Assembly (NCBI RefSeq): GCF_014898815.1 | Contig: NW_026515454.1 | Coordinates: 62,001 to 126,000, forward strand | DNA: 64,000 nucleotides | Source: Panonychus citri | Taxonomy: Eukaryota; Arthropoda; Arachnida; Trombidiformes; Tetranychidae | Direction: 5' to 3' | In this document: positions 39,601 through 52,800 of the stretch, piece after piece | Layout: the number at the start of each line of letters is the position of its first letter | Numbering within the stretch: the stretch's first letter is position 1 | Notes under the pieces: model-generated | Databases searched by the model: none | Seen by the model: the letters and a program-made list of their open reading frames with translations, nothing else | Told to the model about the DNA's origin: nothing | Position numbers and translations under genes: made by a program

Positions 39601-42600
39601 TCGCGAATTTTCCATATTTTTAAAAATTAATTCTAATTAAATTAATAATTTTTTTCCTAGTTAAATTTGATATCATTTCATTCATTAGAGTCTTATCTAT
39701 TTAATGAATAAAATAATATCTCAATATACTGACTGGTTCTCGAATTATCATCAAAAGAAAAAAATTTTCTTCAAAAGTGCCATTTCATGTGCACATACCT
39801 AATACTTATAGTTGATATCATCAACATTTCTTACCTTTCACTTTACCATCAATGGTGCTCTTGAAAATTAATCATTTACAATCAACAATTATCATTAAAT
39901 ATATACACAACTATTAATATTAATGATGATGATGGTGATAATGATAATGATGATAACTTTGTTAATATTATTATCATTATGATAATCAACGTTTGTATAT
40001 AATAATAATATGGTTTAACTTGATTATCATCAGTATTTAAATGATCAAGTTAACTCATTTAAATTAAATTTAATCATCAATGTTAATACTGTAAACCAAC
40101 AATTAACTTTTTATTATATATATTTTCCTCCCTAAATATAATTTAATTAATCAGCTGATTTGTAAGCTATTTGCGTGTTTATATTAATAATAATAATATA
40201 AACAAAGAGAAACTTAATCAGCTGATTGTTGATAGTAAAAGTTAAGGGAAATTATTTCAACCAAACTAATTACAATTTACTGTCACTCGTAAATGTGATT
40301 TGAATAGTTAACTGGTTTTCCAACTAATCAACTAACTGAAACAAAATAATCAGTTACTTTTCATGATGATGATCATGATCATTTCAAATGGTTGGTAAAA
40401 TATTAACCCGAAGGTGCTACTTGTTGATTATTACTATGATTCATTCATGATTATTGATCAAATGAATTTAATTTGTTTATGATGATGATTAGATTCAGTT
40501 AAATCGTTGACTTTAATGGTAATCAGTCAGTTAATTTATTCTTGTCTACGTTTTTTTTCCTTCTCCAGGTAAATGTTGATTTTTTATATTCTTATTGCTT
40601 AGTGAATGTAATGATAATATAACTTACCTGTTGAAATCTCTCTCACATAGAAATGGAAAGTAAAATGATAATGATGAAGATGAAGGATGAAAAGAGAGAG
40701 AAAAAAACAAAGATGAGAAGATGATAATTCTTGAAGATGATGATGGTCATCAAAAAAGGTCAAACAAAAGGTCAAAAAACATGAACAATAATAATAGTGG
40801 ACATACCAAGAGAAGCGACAAAACTGGATTTAGACAATTGTCATTGTAATAGTTGTTGTAATTAACAGAAATTGACATTAATTGTAATCATAATGATGAT
40901 GGTTAATTAAGGTTTTTTTTGTGCTCTTTCAGCTTGGCTACTTATTTAAATTTCGTAATCATTTCCAATTGTAAATCACAAACCAAGTTGTTTAATCAAT
41001 GAATCAATATTTTTGTCTATTCACCTTTTTGATTTTCATCTGATTTCTGATTGAATTTTTTTTTCCTCTTGTTGATTAAATTGTCAACAATTAACAGATC
41101 ACTGCCATCCAAAGATGCCAAAATGTATTAATGGTGCTTGCCTAGATAACCTTTGTCACTGTAACGATGGATTTGGTGGCAAAGGGTGTGACCTGCCAGG
41201 TAAGTTTACACGACTGATTTACCTGTTTAATATTAGTCATATTTGTTAAGTTTTCTTGCGTAAAAGCGGAAGTTGATAGTTTGTTAGATGTAAGATGTTT
41301 GGGTGGGGATGTTGTTGTTGATGATGATGATGAGAGAGAGAGGGAGGTGTAGCTTTTAAAGTGATGAGGATGTAAAGATTGTATCCCTTTCTTATCTTCC
41401 TTCCTCTCCCTCCCTCTCTCTCTCTCATTCTTACCTGAGATAAAACTAAAGACACATATTGATTATACTAATTAAAGGTCACGGTTGTAAATTTCAAGGT
41501 TATTTTATATTCTTATTCATAGTTGATTATTTATTGTTATTAATTTGATTTTACAGATGAAAATGAATGTAAATATCGACCTTGTGATGTTTTCGCACAT
41601 TGTACCAATACACTGGGCAGTTTTTACTGTACCTGTAATCCTGGTTATGAAGGTGATGGATTCACTTGCCATGGTGAGTAAATTGATAACAATCAGATTG
41701 AACGATCAGATTGAAACGTTCATTGAATCACAATTTAATTGTTCATCTCTCTCTTTTTTTTTGCTTCCCAATTGGACAGATACAAATGAATGTGAAGTAC
41801 CCGCTTTAGCTGGACTATGTGCTGATAACGCTGAATGCTGCAATCTTCCAGGTCACTTTTCATGTAAATGCAAAGAAGGTTTCACCGGAAATGCAACCGA
41901 ATCATGTTTTGGTGAGTTTCTGATACTTCCGAAAAGTATAAACATAAAACAATTCTGTCCATTTGAAATTACCTTCTCAGTTTTATAGTGGTCATTTTAT
42001 AATCATTATTATCATCCTAATGATAATCATCTCTTGATTTATCCTTGACCTTAGTTTTAATAACGATAATAATGATAATAATAATAATATATAAAACTAA
42101 CTGTTTAATTTGAAACGTGAACGGTTAGAGGTCAAAATAATTCATTGAATCTTTTGTTTTGTAACGATAGATGTTGATGATGATGATGATGATGGTCATC
42201 ACGATGAGATGTGTCTATGATTAAAGTGGTTTAGAAATGATTTGAAATGATTCAATGATGATGATGATTATTATAAGTAATGAGAATCAAATTGAACCAC
42301 CAGCATCATCATCAAGATGATAAACATGAAAATAATAGGAAGAGTATATTATTATTATCATTACTTTCATTTTGAATTGAGTAACAATTTAAATCAGAAC
42401 ATCAATTTAATGTATCATCATCATCATCATCATCATGTACAATTAATGTTAAATTGAAGCCTACAATTGGATTGGATTGTATTGTTACCCTCTAATTGTT
42501 GCAAATAAACAAAAGATTTAATAACTTTCTCAATCTAATCCATGTGATTCACTAATTATCAAGGAAAACGATTAAATCCTTTCAGCAATTTTGTTAACTA

Positions 42601-45600
42601 ATTTACCATCTAGATGATTAGACAAATACCTTTGAACGAGAAGATAAATCATTTCAACAACAATTAAAGTGTAAAATTAATACTACACATGAGATAAATC
42701 AATTGATCATTTATCCATAACGAGCAACTAACAAATTATATATATATTATCTGAATTGTTCAGTTGATTAATTGCTAATTGTCACAATATATAAATTTCC
42801 AAGTGACAAAGAAACAAATGATAATGATGATGATAAATTTATTTAATTTTCTTCTAATTATTTAAACTCTTCCTCTCATTAGATATTGATGAATGTGCTG
42901 ATTCAAGTACTTGCGGTCGAGGTGCTGAATGTCACAATACACCCGGTGGGTATTCATGCCATTGTCCCGCTGGTTTCACTGGAAATCCAACCAAGGAATG
43001 CTGGGGTATGCATATAATACTATTATCATCTTATTTTCTTATATAATTATATCAGAAAAAAAATAATAATAATAATGACTTCCAGTCGTCATCATCATCT
43101 CTTTTTCCTGTCTTAAAAAAAGTGTCATCATCATCCCGACACAATAGCAGCAATTAAATTAATAACAAGATATGAAAGTGAATATAAAAATATATAATAT
43201 ATTTTTAATTGTTGATAATAATATAATGCTGATGATGAGGTTTATCATTTATTACAATCACCATCATCATTAAGGTGATACCGTCAGGTAGTAAAATGAT
43301 GATGATGATGGTGATGAGAAATAGCAATGATAATATAATATAATATATATAAAAAAAGAGAATTAGATTTAATTATGATTATTATAATTATGGAATTAAA
43401 AAAAAAAGATAGTAAATTAGATTCCATGTTATTTCAAGTTCCGTTATACTTGCACCTAGGAAATTGATGATTGTGATAAAATTAAACGACCTGACAGTTA
43501 ATATCATCTTGATGATGGTGATGATGATTATCATTTGAAATGTGTTAATGATTAATTCTGATTCTGAGACCATGAAAATAATGGGATAACAATAATTCAT
43601 CTCATGATATTAATACTTTCAAGGTGAATTGAAAAGGTAAAGGTATCTAACCTTTTATGAGAAATTTTTTTTTCTATTTGATAGTTATCATCATCATTAC
43701 CATGTTCACTTGTAACGGACATCATGATGATTGAAGTTATTACAGTCTTTCCGACCAAAAAGAAACAGTTTCCAACGAGCAAGAAACGGGGGCGGGGAAG
43801 ATTTTATGACCGTCCGGTCTTGACCCCCTTTTTTACGACTTTACAACTTAGAGGGAACACTTTGCAAGCGACGAGAAACAGTTTACATTTTAGGTGAAAC
43901 AGTTTGATTTACAAACATTGAATTCGTGGTTTTCTCAATTACTAATTAAAAAATCACCATGAATTGATTGACTATTGACTTTTGCTACTCTACCAGCTTT
44001 TTAAAATTCAATATTCAGCTCTCGTTTTTATTGATATATCTAAAGCTGTTTCGTTTTATCGTTTAAGTTTATTAATCACTAGAATGATGATCAAAATTAA
44101 TTAATTAATCTGAGTAGTAATTGATAATGTATAATATCAAGACAAATGAATCGTCGTGATCGTTCAGGATTGAGTTAGACAAGAGAAAATCTTATCTCGT
44201 TGAATTGTAAGACTATTGAGAGAGAAATGATGATGATGATGATTAGAAAAGTAACAATAAGTTAGATGGAAAATCATTGTTGCAAGAAGAAAATGTTTGA
44301 TGATAAAGATTAAGATGAAGATAAAAAGATGAAGATAATCGGTTGATGTAGATAAAGACAGAGAATGAGTGAGATCGTTGGATTGATAGAAAATCTGTCA
44401 TCAGAACTTTGGCACGACTTTTCAATCAATTCTATCAAATCACATTAGAACTTTTGTTAGAAATCATTTTCAAATTATTCTCTCTCTCTCTCTCTTTTAT
44501 CTTCCAATTCGCAATAATGTTACTCTCATTTTCATCTTCTTCTGGTCTGAACATTTCTTCTTCCTTTTTCCTTTATCAATCATCTTCGTCTTGAGTACGT
44601 TGACATCGTAATCATTTTGATGATAGAAAACATTTTATCCTCATCATCTTTTTACTTTGAGAAAGAATAACAAAATAATCTTAATTTACAACAATTGTCA
44701 TCAACCGGAAATAGTTAAATATAAATCATAAGAAATTGTATCAAACAAACAAAAAGAAACTTTCATGTTAAAGTAGATTTAGAATTAGTTAATTACTATA
44801 CTAGTAGTTAATAATTGTTCAACAATTAACATTAATTTTTCAACCTGTTTTCTTTTTTTAAAATTAGATGATAATTAACTGAATTTGTTGAACAATTACT
44901 TAGATTCATTCAAATCAATATGATGAACTTTTTTCCTGAAAAATTTTCAATGGAAATTGAAAGTTTTCAAACTATTAATAATATGAATTGATAATCTCTC
45001 AATTACTGAATAATATAACAGTACAATTATTGGTAAAATGAACAATTATCATTATATCAGGTAAAAGCACTTTCTTGAAAAGGTCGGTGTCACGATAACC
45101 ATACAAGAGTAACAAAAATATACTACAAGGTACATGGATTTTTACAGGTAAATGAAACAAAAAGATTCACAATGAAATGATTACTATTCATTTGGGAATT
45201 CAAATGAGCATGAAAATTATCATGATTGATATTTTTTTTCTTGTTTCTTTTTGTTGGGTATCGTTATTGTTTCCAATTTACCTGTTGCCTCTTGATTATG
45301 GTGATAATGATGATGACAATGATGATGATGATTAGTGTTGATTATATTTCTGTGAATGATGATAATGTAACTCTGGTGTTGTGTGTATTGCTATGTATCA
45401 ATTTTAGGCCAATTTCAATGTCAACTTGAATTCGGAGTTTAATTTTGTTTTTGTTTTCTCTTTGTTTCCATTTTCATTTAATTTGCCAACGATTTTTTTG
45501 GTTGATTACAATTGATTTAGATATTGATGAATGTAAATCAAGCGTGTGCGGTGAAGGAGCCATATGTACCAATCTACCTGGTAGTTATGAGTGTACCTGT

Positions 45601-46862
45601 CCAACCGGTTTCAAGGGTGACCCTAAAGCTGAGGCGGGTTGTGTTGATGTGGACGAATGCAGTCAAACAGATCGTCAACTTTGCGGCACTAATGCAAACT
45701 GTGTTAATACCGCTGGAGATTATTTCTGTCAATGTCCTCAAGGGTATACAGGTAACGCCAGAATCTCATGCATAGGTAAGTCTCTCATTATATTAATTTG
45801 TTTTCCCTTCTATTGTCACTCTCACTCTCTCTCTCTAAATTACTATCAACACCTACCTGATAACCATTATCATCTCTCAATTTCACTAAATTACGTTAAC
45901 AACATCAATTTGATTGTAATTGTAATTTATTTCAATTCCTTTACAAGTCGATGATTATTGATTATCAGTTATGTTGATTGGATTTTGATTGTTACTTATT
46001 GGAATGATTTATTAAAATTGTTTGTTCCCTGTCTCTTTGCTTACGCTTTGTAATTGTTTAGATGTCGATGAATGTAAATTAAATGTTTGCGCTGAAGGAA
46101 CCATTTGTACCAATCTACCAGGTAGCTATGAGTGTACCTGTCCGGTTGGTTTTCGAAGTGACGCTAAATCGGAAACGGGCTGTGTCGATGTTGACGAATG
46201 TAGTCAAACAGATCAACGTAAACAACTTTGCGGTACAAACGCAAATTGTGTTAACACTGTTGGTGATTATTTCTGTCAATGCCCTCAAGGGTACACAGGT
46301 AATGCAAGGATCGCATGTACAGGTAAGTCCTTAGTATTATCATAATTGTGTTGACTTTTTCTGTTCTCACATGAAAACGATATTATCACATCATCATCAT
46401 CATCATTATCATCATTTATTTAATACAAATTATTTGTTTACCTTTCAGATATTAACGAATGCGCTACAAACGCTTGTGGACTCAACACAATTTGTACCAA
46501 TATTCTTGGAGGTTATAACTGCCAATGTAAACCAGGATTCACGGGAGATGCGTTTCTATCAGCTGGTTGCACAGGTAATTAGTCCAAGATGAAGATGATG
46601 ATGAACAAGATGAAGATTATTTTTCTTCCTTCATCTATTTTTCCATCTTATTGTCAGTTTCCATCTCCATCCAATTCCCAATCTTAGATATAGTTTTTTT
46701 CCTCTTCACGTTTGTTTGATCTTCAACTATTATCTCCATCACCGTCATTAAATAATAAGCAATTGACAGGTTTTCATTTTTTTCTCTTCTTTCAATTTCG
46801 AAAAATAATTCACTATATAAACATACAACTTGTTGATACGCATCATTTTGCCTCACAATGGT

Positions 46863-46894
<32 letters not shown>

Positions 46895-49800
46895 ATTCGC
46901 TCTCATCCTCCCTTTCATATTTACTCACCCGCATCTTGTTTTTACTCTTAAAATCACCGCTCCTGATTGATCACTTTTCTCATAAATAACATTTCTTTTT
47001 TTTTACTTCTTCTCCCTTATTAGATATTAATGAATGTATTTTTGGTCCTAAACCTTGCGGTGGTAATACTAGTTGCGTTAATACCGATGGTGCCTACAAG
47101 TGTATTTGCCTTGAGGGTTTCATTGGTAATCCAAAGAAAGGATGTAAATCACCTTGCGAAGGAATCACTTGTAGTGCTCACGCATCTTGCCAGGTTAAGA
47201 GTAACGAAGCGGCTTGTGTATGTGACGCTGGTTATACTTACGATCCGAATAATATTTCATCGGGTTGTGTTGATATTAATGAATGTGCCGCTGGACCTTA
47301 TGGACTTTGCGGTGAAGGCGCTATTTGTATTAATACAATTGGTGGCCATCAATGTAAATGTCCACTTGGTTATACGGGTGATCCTTTCACTTTCTGTGAG
47401 CCCGGTTGCTTGGAAGATAAAGATTGTCCATTAAATCAAGGCTGTGTCAATGAACAATGTGTCGACCCGTGTGCGTCCAAAAAGGCCTGTGGCATTAATG
47501 CCGTTTGTCTGGTTGAATATCACAAGAAAGTTTGCTCCTGTGGACCTGGAACTGAAGGAAATGCACGAATTGAATGTACCCGCGAATCAATTTTCTGCGA
47601 GAATTCAAATGACTGTGAAAACGGAGCACTTTGCGAGGCCAATATTTGCCGATCTAAATGTGGCTCAGACAACGAATGTTTTGATAACGAGAAATGTGCC
47701 GATGGAGTTTGTACCAGTACTTGTAAAACCGATGAAACTTGTCCATCAGGTTTCGTCTGTGAACTTGGTCAGTGTAGAATTGGTTGCAGATCGAGTAACG
47801 AATGTCCATCCACTTCTGCTTGTATTAATCGTAAATGTATTGATCCTTGCGCTTCAAGATCGGCCTGTGGTACTAATGCCATTTGTCGAGTTGATAATCA
47901 TGAAAAGATTTGCTCATGTAAATCTGGAACTGATGGAAATCCAAGGATTGAATGTACCCGACAATCGCTTTTCTGTGAGAACGCAAATATTTGTGGAAAA
48001 GATGCCATTTGTGAGGCCAATGTTTGCCGATCGAAATGTGATTCCGATGATTCCTGTCTTGTCAACGAGAAATGTGCCAATGGTTTGTGTACCACTACTT
48101 GTTCAAATGACGACTCTTGTCCTCCTCGATTTGTCTGCGAATTTGGTCAATGTCAAACGGGTTGTAGGTCGAACAACGAATGTCCATCTTCATCTTCATG
48201 TCTAAATCGTAAATGTATCGATCCTTGCGCTTTGAAAACCTCTTGTGGTACCAATGCCATTTGTCGATGTGAGAATCACGAAAAGATCTGCTCATGCAAA
48301 CCTGGAACTGAGGGTAATCCACGAACCGAATGTATCCGTCAATCTCGTTTCTGCGACAGTTCTAACGATTGTGGTGATCGAGCCGTTTGTGAGGCCAATG
48401 TCTGTCGATTCGAATGTTATAATGATGCCGAATGTTTCGATAATGAAAAATGTTTCGAAGGTTTTTGTACCAGTACTTGTAAAACTGACGAATCTTGTTC
48501 TCTTGGTTTCGTTTGTGAACTTGGTCAATGTAAAACTGGCTGTCGGTCCGATAACGAATGTCCAACAACCGCTTCATGTATTAATCGTAAATGTATCGAT
48601 CCTTGTGCTTCCCGAACAGCCTGTGGTACTAATGCCGTTTGTCGAGTTGATAATCACGAGAAAAGCTGCTCTTGTAAACCAGGAACTGAAGGTAACCCGC
48701 GAATCGGATGTACCCGACAATCGCTGTACTGTGAGAACTCTAATGCCTGTGGAAATCGAGCCATTTGTGAGGCCAATGTTTGTCGATTCGAGTGTTATAA
48801 TGAAAACGATTGTTTCGATAACGAAAAATGTTCAGATGGTTTTTGTACTTCTTCATGTAAAACTGATGAATCTTGTCCCGGTGGTTTCGTTTGTGACGCA
48901 GGTCAATGTAAAACTGGTTGTCGATCGGATAAAGAATGTCCATCTTCTGCCGCTTGTATGAACCGAAAATGTATCGATCCTTGCGCTTCCAAAACAGCCT
49001 GTGGTGCGAACGCAATTTGCCGATGTGAAAACCACGAAAAGATTTGCTCATGTAAACCTGGAACCGAGGGTAACCCAAGAATCGAATGCGTTAGACAATC
49101 GAGCTTCTGTGAAAGTTCAAGCGATTGTGGAAATCGAGCCATTTGCGAGGCCAATGTTTGCCGATTCGAGTGTTACAATGACGCTGAATGTTTCGACAAT
49201 GAAAAATGTGCCGAAGGTTTTTGTACATCTTCTTGTAAGACTGACGAAGCTTGTCCTCCTGGTTTCGTCTGCGAATCGGGTAAATGTAAAGCGGGTTGTC
49301 GATCTGATGTCGAATGCTCATCTACTGGTGCCTGTATGAACAACAAGTGTATCGATCCTTGTGCTTCCCGAACCGCTTGTGGTACCAATGCCATTTGTCG
49401 AGTTGAGAACCACGAGAAAATCTGCTCATGTGGACCTGGAACTGAGGGTAATCCAAGAATTGAGTGTATCCGTCAATCGCGTTTCTGTGAAAGTTCAGAT
49501 GATTGTGGAAAAGGAGCTCAATGTGATGTTGATGTTTGCCGATTCGAGTGTAATGGTGACGAGGGTTGTTTCGATAACGAAAAATGTGCCGACGGTTTTT
49601 GTACATCCTCATGTAAAACTGATGAATCTTGTCCTCCTGGTTTCGTCTGTGATTCAGGTCAATGTAAAACTGGCTGCCGATCCGATAACGAATGTCCACT
49701 TTCCAAGGCTTGTATGAACCACCGATGTATCGATGTCTGTGGATCACCATTCGCCTGTGGTACCAATGCAAAATGTACCGCAATCAACCATTCACCTTGG

Positions 49801-52800
49801 TGCACTTGTCCACCTCGATTCACCGGTAATCCTCGCTTAGAATGTAAAAAGATTGAGTGTGTTTCAGACGCTGATTGTGCCACATCAACGATCTGTATCA
49901 ACTATAAATGCGTCTCAGGCCTAAATAGTACCACTTGCCGATTAGATGCTGGCTGTCGAAATGAACCTCCTCCTCAATGTAACCATGATTCTGAATGTGT
50001 TTTAGGTCAAATCTGTGAGAACGCTCAATGTATCGGCGGCTGTCGCCATGATAACAATTGTCCCGAAGACAAGGCTTGTATTAACACCGCTTGTGAGAAT
50101 CCATGTTTACTGCCCAAGGCTTGCGGTCACAATACCGTTTGTCAACCTTACCAACACCGACCTCGATGTGAGTGTCAACCCAATTTCCGTGGTAATCCAT
50201 TTACCGGTTGTGATCCAATTCCCGATGATTATTGTGACGCTGATTCGTCTTGCCCGTTGGGTAAAATTTGCGAGAACAATAAATGTCTCGATGGCTGTCG
50301 AAATGATGGAAATTGTAAATTCGAAGATGTTTGTATTAATAAGGTTTGTACGAATCCATGTTCGATCTATGGTGCCTGTGGTAATAACGCGATCTGTAAG
50401 CCAACCAATCACGATCGAGTTTGTACCTGTAAACCTGATCACACGGGAGATCCAAAGATTTCCTGTGAACGAATTCGACCTCCACCTGAGTGTTTAGACG
50501 ATAAACAATGTCCACTTGAACATATCTGTCAGAATACTCATTGTGTTCGTGGCTGCCGTGATTCTATTGACAATTGTCCAACCGATAAAACTTGTATTCG
50601 AGGAAAATGTATCGATCCATGTTCAACTTCGGGTTCTTGTGGTGAAGGTGCTATTTGTTCACCAGCTAATCACGTAGCTGTTTGCTCTTGTCCGTCCGGT
50701 TTTCGAGGTGACCCTGATGTTGAATGTCGCGAGATTCCACCCGAATGTCGATATGATGCCGATTGTGGTCTTGAGAAAATTTGTCTCAAACAAAAGTGTA
50801 TCACTGGTTGTCGAACTCACTCCAATTGTCCATTCGATAAAGCTTGTTTCAATGGTCATTGTCAAAGTCCATGTAATATTGGAGGTATTTGTGGTATTAA
50901 TACAATTTGTCGAGCGGAAAATCATGAAGCTCAATGTACCTGTGTTTCTGGTTACACGGGTGATCCACTTCGCCAGTGCACTAAGATTCACGTTGAATGT
51001 GAAACTGATCTTGATTGTGGTCAAGGTTACGTTTGTGCACAACAAAAATGCCGAGATATCAATGAATGTTTACAAGAAGTACTTCCCTGTGGCCCCGGGG
51101 CATCGTGTCAAAATTTACCAGGATTCTTTAAATGTTCATGTCCACTTCCCTTGGTCGGTAATGCTTACAGTAAAGAGGGATGTCGTCAACCTGTACCAAT
51201 ATGTTTCCATGATGCTGATTGTAAAGATGATCAAAAATGTAACCCAGTAACCCAAGAATGTTATGGTAAGTTAATTGTTGACGAAATTTTCGAATTCGAC
51301 TAATTATTAATCAATTTTCTTTTCTCTTGATTTCTTATTTTTTTCCTAATTTCTCTAGATGTTTGTACTAAATCTGGAATATGTGGTAAAGGTGCTTTAT
51401 GCCGATCATTAAACTCCAAAGCCGAATGTGAATGTTTACCTGGACATCGGGGAAATCCTTATGTTGAATGTTCAATTCGTGATTCCTGTTCATTGCCCTC
51501 TGATTGTCCAGGTAATTTACTTTGCCTTGGGCAATATTGTGGTTGCCCTTATCCATACGAGCAGAGGTCATCTTTCTGTGTCCTTTCAAGTCTTAATTGT
51601 ACCACAACGAATCCCTGTCCAAATGATCAAACCTGCATCTATGATGGTCAAGGTGATAAAACTGGTTATTGTGCTTGTCCAAAGGGTTACATGATGACCC
51701 TTGAAGGTACTTGTCGGGATTACAATGAGTGCGAGGAAAAAGCTTTCCCATGTGGACCTGGTGCTAAGTGTATGAATAAACTTGGTTCATACGATTGTCG
51801 CTGTCCAACTGGTACTTTAGGTGATCCATTTGTCGCTGGTTGTTTAACTGAACAACAATTGAAACATTGTTTCCATGATTCTGATTGTCCGGATGATCGT
51901 TCGTGTATTGAATTTGAATGTCGCGATTCTTGTCTAACCTCTAACAATTGTGGACAAAATGCCATTTGTTACATGGAGGGACATCGACGAAAATGTAAAT
52001 GTCGACCTGGTTTCTCTGGTAATCCAACGGAAATTTGTCGACCAATTGCCGATTGTGTCACCGATTCGGGTTGTCCAGGTAATTTGGCCTGTCTTCGTGA
52101 TCATCGGTGTGGTTGTCCTCTTGAATTCAATAGGGTTCTCGATTATTGTGTACGATTTAGTTACAATTGTTCAACAACCAATCCATGTCCAGATAATCAA
52201 GAATGTATCTATTCGGGCACCGAATCGGGTTTCTGTGTTTGCCCTCGAGGGTTTACCCTTCGTCCTGATGGTGTTTGCGATGATATCAATGAATGTAACG
52301 AGAAAAATATCTGCGGTCCTCATGCCTCTTGTGTTAATCGACTTGGTACTTATGAGTGTCGATGTGCCGCTGGTTATCAAGGTGAAGATCCTTATCGAGA
52401 CGGTTGTACCTTAATGTCCAAAGAACCACCGGGATGTTTAAGTGATCAAGATTGTCCGTCAACCAAGAAATGTGATTTCTCTAATGGTCAATGTTTCGAT
52501 CCTTGTACAACTCGAGATGAAAATCGTTGCGGTGCAAACGCACTTTGTTCAACATCTAATCACATTGTCTCGTGTTCTTGTCCATCCGGTTTCGAGGGTA
52601 ATCCAAATAAACTGTGCTCACCAATTCGTGAGTGCGGTGTAACTTATCAATGTCCAGGTAACTTGGTTTGTCTTAATAGTCGAACCTGTGGTTGTCCGTC
52701 AAATTACAGTCGCGAAAACGATTACTGTTTAATACGAAGTCAAAATTGTACCACTACCAATCCATGTCCACCAAATGAGGAATGTGTTTACACTGGAGTT

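Larger units (their letters stand above)
34795..41097 (+). other. dumpy intron 1 (6.3 kb)
   Basis: No exon was recognised. It contains a GA microsatellite at 36568-36607, many GAT/ATC tracts, several TTACCTGTT words (34939, 35606, 40624) and the long inverted repeat at 39091-39760. Open frames at 36149-37146 are Ser/His/Phe-rich repeat translations. Confidence 0.6.
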
